From: UBA5314 sp964635975
GTDB taxonomy: Bacteria > Bacillota > Syntrophomonadia > Syntrophomonadales > Syntrophomonadaceae
Reading direction: 5' to 3'
Length of the DNA stretch: 27,390 nt
Assembly (NCBI GenBank): GCA_964635975.1
Contig: CAZWPO010000029.1
Location: 1 to 27,390 of the forward strand
The number at the start of each line of letters is the position of its first letter. Positions within the stretch are counted from its first letter, which is position 1. Below the pieces are notes generated by a model. That model saw only the letters and a program-made list of their open reading frames with translations, was not told the DNA's origin and ran no database searches. Below, piece by piece: positions 24,267 to 27,390 of the stretch. The position numbers and the translations under genes are program-made.

Positions 24267-24306
24267 CCGGGAGATGATCGACCGTATATCAATGATCATC
24301 TCCCGG
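24267..24306. other. Perfect 13-bp inverted repeat
   Basis: CCGGGAGATGATC (24267-24279) and GATCATCTCCCGG (24294-24306) pair perfectly around a 14-base loop. No T run follows on either strand, so an ordinary intrinsic terminator is not certain. It lies 50 bases after the small secreted protein gene and 46 bases before the VanZ-like start. Confidence 0.7.
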
Positions 24307-24352
24307 AAATGGCAACCATTAAAAGACCCACAACGGCGATATGGAGGTTATT

Positions 24353-24847
24353 ATGTACCTAAACTACTACCCAATTCTGTTTATTCAGGCTATCTTATCA
24401 CTCATTTTCGTATTAATCCGCAGGAGAGACTTGGATTATAAAGGATATTTCAGGCTAATTGTAATAAATCTAAGCCTTGGATTAATCGGATTATATATTA
24501 TTCCAATTCGCATTACGCGAATACATCTCTTTGCTGTCTCACCCAATTTGGTGCCTTTTAAAGATATGGATTTAAGCGTAATCGATGTTTCATACCTAAT
24601 AATGCCCTTTATTCTTATAACAGTTTTATTTTGCCTGTTGTTCGATAACAAGCGAAGTTTCAAATCAATTCTTCTTGCATCAGGGTTGTCGTTTTTTATC
24701 CAGTTTGTGGCATATGCCGTGCAATCTCAGAGAGCCGAATTAACATTCATAATAATTCAACTATTCGGTGCCTTATTAGGGTATTTATTCTATTTGCTTA
24801 TTTATAAAAGGATGAGATGTGAAGAAATAAAAACCACCCTGGGCTAG
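24353..24847 (+). CDS. VanZ-like family membrane protein
   Basis: A 164-residue integral membrane protein with about four to five hydrophobic segments (about 5-22, 34-52, 82-98, 108-126, 135-153). The motif SPNLVPFKD (Asn65 to Phe69) between the second and third segments is the NLIPF-type signature of the VanZ-like family, and the short loop with RRRD near residue 23 is also typical. VanZ raises teicoplanin resistance in enterococci, but most relatives have no known role. I chose ATG 24353 because TGGAGG lies five bases upstream; the ATG at 24341 overlaps that site. A link to the preceding secreted protein is possible but unproved. Confidence 0.8.
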   Translation: MYLNYYPILFIQAILSLIFVLIRRRDLDYKGYFRLIVINLSLGLIGLYIIPIRITRIHLFAVSPNLVPFKDMDLSVIDVSYLIMPFILITVLFCLLFDNKRSFKSILLASGLSFFIQFVAYAVQSQRAELTFIIIQLFGALLGYLFYLLIYKRMRCEEIKTTLG

Positions 24848-24929
24848 TGATGCTCCACTCTAGCGCTTTGGGATAGGAATTTGCTTTTCCCAGATCAGAA
24901 TAGCACAAGGTTAAAATAATGGTTTAGGC

Positions 24930-25323
24930 ATACTTGAGAAGGTAGATGGGGTCGGTGTTTTATGATATTGCGCTCTTATAATATATTGGGTCTGAATCCA
25001 CATCCCTCCTCGCTACCCATATCGGATGACTGTTCCACAATATATATAAAGCCGCTGTGATGCCAATTCATCAATTCTCAACAATATCGTCGTTTATTTT
25101 CCCCGCCTTTTCTAGCATTCTCAATACTTCAACAAGTCTATGAGGCTTGAAGCATCCGGTGCAATCCCTGGCACAACAACCGTCTGTGGCTATGAGGTGC
25201 AAGTGCGGGCTGAAGTTTAAAAGATCCCCGAAGGTCTGCACGGCTATTACACCACCTGGCTCAGGGTAATCTATAGAGACCCCCTGTCTTGTTCAGCGAT
25301 AAGACCTTCCAGGCGCACCGGCT
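24930..25323 (-). pseudogene. IS91-family transposase remnant, copy 2
   Basis: Minus-strand remains of an IS91-type transposase, overlapping copy 1 in sequence and extending further toward the C-terminus. Visible pieces are VSIDYPEPGGVIAVQTFGDL, SPHLHLIATDGC, then PHRLVEVLRMLEKAGKIND, then in other frames NWHHSGF and QYIIRAQ, which match the family's RH.VL.ML, WRHSGF and YIIR order. Relative to copy 1 there is a 20-base deletion after CAGGGAT and a 2-base deletion near 25290, plus a stop after IVEN. It is clearly inactive. The gap 24848-24930 shows nothing else. Confidence 0.75.
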
Positions 25324-25330
25324 TACACCC

Positions 25331-25361
25331 CGAGCTCACACCCGGGGGTGTCCTCATTTAC
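25331..25361. repeat. 31-base palindromic repeat, copy 2
   Basis: Matches 19717-19747 at 29 of 31 bases. It overlaps the stop codon of the gene at 25358 and abuts the end of the second IS91 remnant. The ACACCC/GGGTGT core could act as a terminator hairpin for the minus-strand gene, although no T run follows. Confidence 0.65.
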
Positions 25362-27390
25362 AGGGTCTCACTCAGGCCGTCGGTATTTTTTACTGGTGCG
25401 GCAGCCTTTTGAGGCATTATCTTGCGATAGACTTCTTTTGGGGATTTCTTTTGGTTATCCACAGTGAGAAGTCGATCTATACTGATAGCAAAGAGTTTTT
25501 CATTTTCTTCTAAATACGGCAGGATGAGATCCCAGTCCGCATCGCTGATTTCATTAAACTCACCGCCGTTAAGCTGTTCTAGGGCCAGCTTTTTCTGCGG
25601 ATCACGGACATAGATCGCGCCGCCGGATGCAAGTGAGAAAATGTTAGAGCCCGGGTAGGGTGAGTCATATTCCCTGATAGAGCCGTCCTCATCATTAAAG
25701 CCGATGCCGTTTAAGATGACAAACCCGCCGCCATTAAGCGGATCGCCGGCCATGAAGGATTCCGCCAGATAGTCCAGCGCCGTACCATTAATAACCACGC
25801 GCGGTCTGCCTACGGCATTGATCAGCGGCCGTCCGGCGGCATTGCCCATTATATAGGCGGTGCCGCCTTTGGCGCCGTACATGAAGGTCTGGCCGACATC
25901 GCCGTAGACCACCAGCTTACCGTCTTTCATGATCTGGCAGAGCTGATCCTGGGCATTGCCGTGCACGAAGATTTCCATGCCGTCAATGCCGGAGGCCAGA
26001 TAATCGCCTGAAGAGCCATAGACATCTATCCGCACACCTTGAGTAGCAGGCCCGAAGCCGCACCCGGTAAACCGCTGACCGCGGTATTTGTAAACAATAA
26101 AGCGCTTCCAGCCCAGTTTGTAGGCTTTGACGATCAGCACTGCGTCGCACAGATCGCCTTCTGGTTCAAAGGCTTCTGCATCAATAACCAGGATCTTCTC
26201 GTCATTCTGCGGAGCGCGTATTTCTCCTCGCGCGGCAAAATCGATCCGGCTGAAGATGGAGCTGGACTTCACGGTAATCATGGTGGTTTTATCAAAAATC
26301 GCATCCAGAGCGAGCTTGATGACATGCTGGACAGAGCTTCTCTTTATCCTGCCGGTATTATAGCGCAAGTCGCTCAAAAGAGTCAGACTGTCAATCGCAA
26401 CTTGCTTGCAGTCATCATTTTCATCCGCATGCTTTTTAATGGTTTCTACAGCAAACCTGAAGCTGTTGGCATCGAATCCGCTGATATTTTCTTGAATATA
26501 GGCCACTATTTTTTTGGTGACTGTTGCGGAATCTTTTTTAGCAAAAAAAGCTTGAAGCTCTTTGAGGGTCGCCTCACAGGCCGCATTGTATTCAACCGGC
26601 CTGGCAACATCACAGATTTCTTTACCTTTTGGAGTTTCAATTACCCGGCCGAATTTATCAGTACAGACCAGCTTTTTATTACCGCTGACGTCGCCGTTAT
26701 CCTTCAGGCTGAAGATAAAAGAGCCGCCGTCCGTATAGCTGCCGCCGCGGGCATTCCAATACTTGTCGGCAACGGGCCAGAAGCGGGCATCTTCCCTTAC
26801 CAGTGAGATCAGGGTAGCATCAATGGCCTGCTTTTCCGAACAGATCAGTCCCACCTGCACTTCGCCTTCCTGCAGGGCAAATACCTGAGGACGCAGCATT
26901 GCTGTATCGGTAATGCCGATCAACTGGAACTGGCCTTCCCGCACATCATTTCTGGCGATGATGAAGAACCACGGACCGTCGGGTGAGGCGCTCACATGAT
27001 GCGTCTGAATGGCCTTGTAAAGCTGCTGCTTTTCAGGAGACAGCATATCGAAGTCCATCTCCGAGGTCGGCGCCATGGCTTCAATCAGATGTTCAAGCGG
27101 ATATTTGTACACGCGGCTCCAAAGGTCTAAAAGCAGGGCCGCTTCCTCGGTATCGGTCAGGAACAGGGGCTGGTAATTGCGCTGTTTCAGGTATTCATAT
27201 ATCGACTGGTAGTTGGCGAAATCGCCGTTGTGCACTAATGCCTCGTTTAGCGCGCTGAAAGGATGGCAGCCGCCTGGATGCCAGACCCGTCCGCGGGTGG
27301 GATAGCGCTGGTGAGCCAGCCAGACATGCGCCTTAAAATCATCCAGCTTGTAATAACGCACCACATTCTCGGCATACCCCACAATTTTTA
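25358..27390 (-). CDS. Glutamate synthase-like protein: class II glutaminase fused to GXGXG domain (partial)
   Basis: At least 677 codons, open to the right edge, so the N-terminus with the nucleophilic Cys is missing. The first part is a class II glutamine amidotransferase (WLAHQRYPTRG, HPFSALNEALVHNGDFANY). The C-terminal part (about residue 430 on) is the GXGXG beta-helix domain of glutamate synthase (GFGPATQGVRIDVYGSSGD, GNAQDQ, GDVGQTFMYGAKGGTAYIMGNA). No FMN/[3Fe-4S] synthase domain is present. Such two-domain proteins occur in archaea and anaerobic bacteria and need a separate FMN-containing subunit. That partner would lie outside the window. The stop lies within the 31-base repeat, so the C-terminal few residues (NTDGLSETL) may have been changed by insertion. 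Base use is more GC-rich than the neighbouring accessory region. Confidence 0.9.
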   Translation of the reverse strand, partial: KIVGYAENVVRYYKLDDFKAHVWLAHQRYPTRGRVWHPGGCHPFSALNEALVHNGDFANYQSIYEYLKQRNYQPLFLTDTEEAALLLDLWSRVYKYPLEHLIEAMAPTSEMDFDMLSPEKQQLYKAIQTHHVSASPDGPWFFIIARNDVREGQFQLIGITDTAMLRPQVFALQEGEVQVGLICSEKQAIDATLISLVREDARFWPVADKYWNARGGSYTDGGSFIFSLKDNGDVSGNKKLVCTDKFGRVIETPKGKEICDVARPVEYNAACEATLKELQAFFAKKDSATVTKKIVAYIQENISGFDANSFRFAVETIKKHADENDDCKQVAIDSLTLLSDLRYNTGRIKRSSVQHVIKLALDAIFDKTTMITVKSSSIFSRIDFAARGEIRAPQNDEKILVIDAEAFEPEGDLCDAVLIVKAYKLGWKRFIVYKYRGQRFTGCGFGPATQGVRIDVYGSSGDYLASGIDGMEIFVHGNAQDQLCQIMKDGKLVVYGDVGQTFMYGAKGGTAYIMGNAAGRPLINAVGRPRVVINGTALDYLAESFMAGDPLNGGGFVILNGIGFNDEDGSIREYDSPYPGSNIFSLASGGAIYVRDPQKKLALEQLNGGEFNEISDADWDLILPYLEENEKLFAISIDRLLTVDNQKKSPKEVYRKIMPQKAAAPVKNTDGLSETL

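Noticed and set aside
26039..26806. A 255-codon plus-strand frame
   Set aside because: It is antisense to the conserved amidotransferase-GXGXG gene, has no family signature and reflects the codon bias of the opposite strand.
1..27390. tRNA, rRNA genes or CRISPR arrays
   Set aside because: No cloverleaf-like T-arm and anticodon pattern, rRNA core sequence or regularly spaced repeats were noticed on either strand by reading.

Overview
The window looks like a chromosomal segment of an anaerobic Gram-positive bacterium of the class Clostridia (Bacillota). This is inferred from strong AAGGAGG-type ribosome binding sites, a GSI-alpha-like glutamine synthetase, ANTAR-type nitrogen control, a Mn2+-riboswitch-like leader on a P-type ATPase, and a selenocysteine-encoding HesB-like gene. 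No rRNA, tRNA or CRISPR array was seen, and the species cannot be named from this sequence alone.

Positions 1-18921 form a nitrogen assimilation island in which every gene lies on the minus strand. In transcription order it holds an ANTAR response regulator, glnA (glutamine synthetase), gltB and gltD (glutamate synthase), carA and carB (carbamoyl-phosphate synthase), a PII protein (glnB), amtB (ammonium channel), a Ca2+/Mn2+-type P-type ATPase, an NRDE-family protein and the first 34 codons of a membrane protein. Ammonium enters through AmtB, is fixed by GlnA and GltBD, and glutamine amide nitrogen feeds CarAB; PII would report nitrogen status to AmtB. Much of the control appears to be in RNA. 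Two hexaloop hairpins of the ANTAR-target type precede a terminator between glnA and gltB. A terminator with an overlapping alternative hairpin precedes glnB. Two copies of a long conserved hairpin precede amtB. The ATPase has a yybP-ykoY-like Mn2+ riboswitch followed by a terminator. A 13-base element is shared by the regions upstream of glnB and of the ANTAR-glnA operon.

Positions 18922-22620 change to the plus strand. A 109-codon HesB/IscA-like gene carries an in-frame UGA at the expected metal-ligand position, followed by a SECIS-like hairpin, so it very probably encodes a selenoprotein. It is followed by an 893-residue secreted protein with a LamG-like domain, a copper-amine-oxidase-N-like domain and a caspase/gingipain-like (clan CD) His-Cys dyad.

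Positions 22620-25360 are an accessory stretch. Two decayed IS91-family transposase remnants in the same orientation, sharing about 180-200 nearly identical bases, flank a small secreted protein of unknown function and a VanZ-like membrane protein. A 31-base palindromic repeat occurs at 19717 and 25331. The right end (25358-27390, minus strand) holds a second glutamate-synthase-related protein: a class II glutamine amidotransferase fused to a GXGXG domain with no FMN domain, cut by the window edge.
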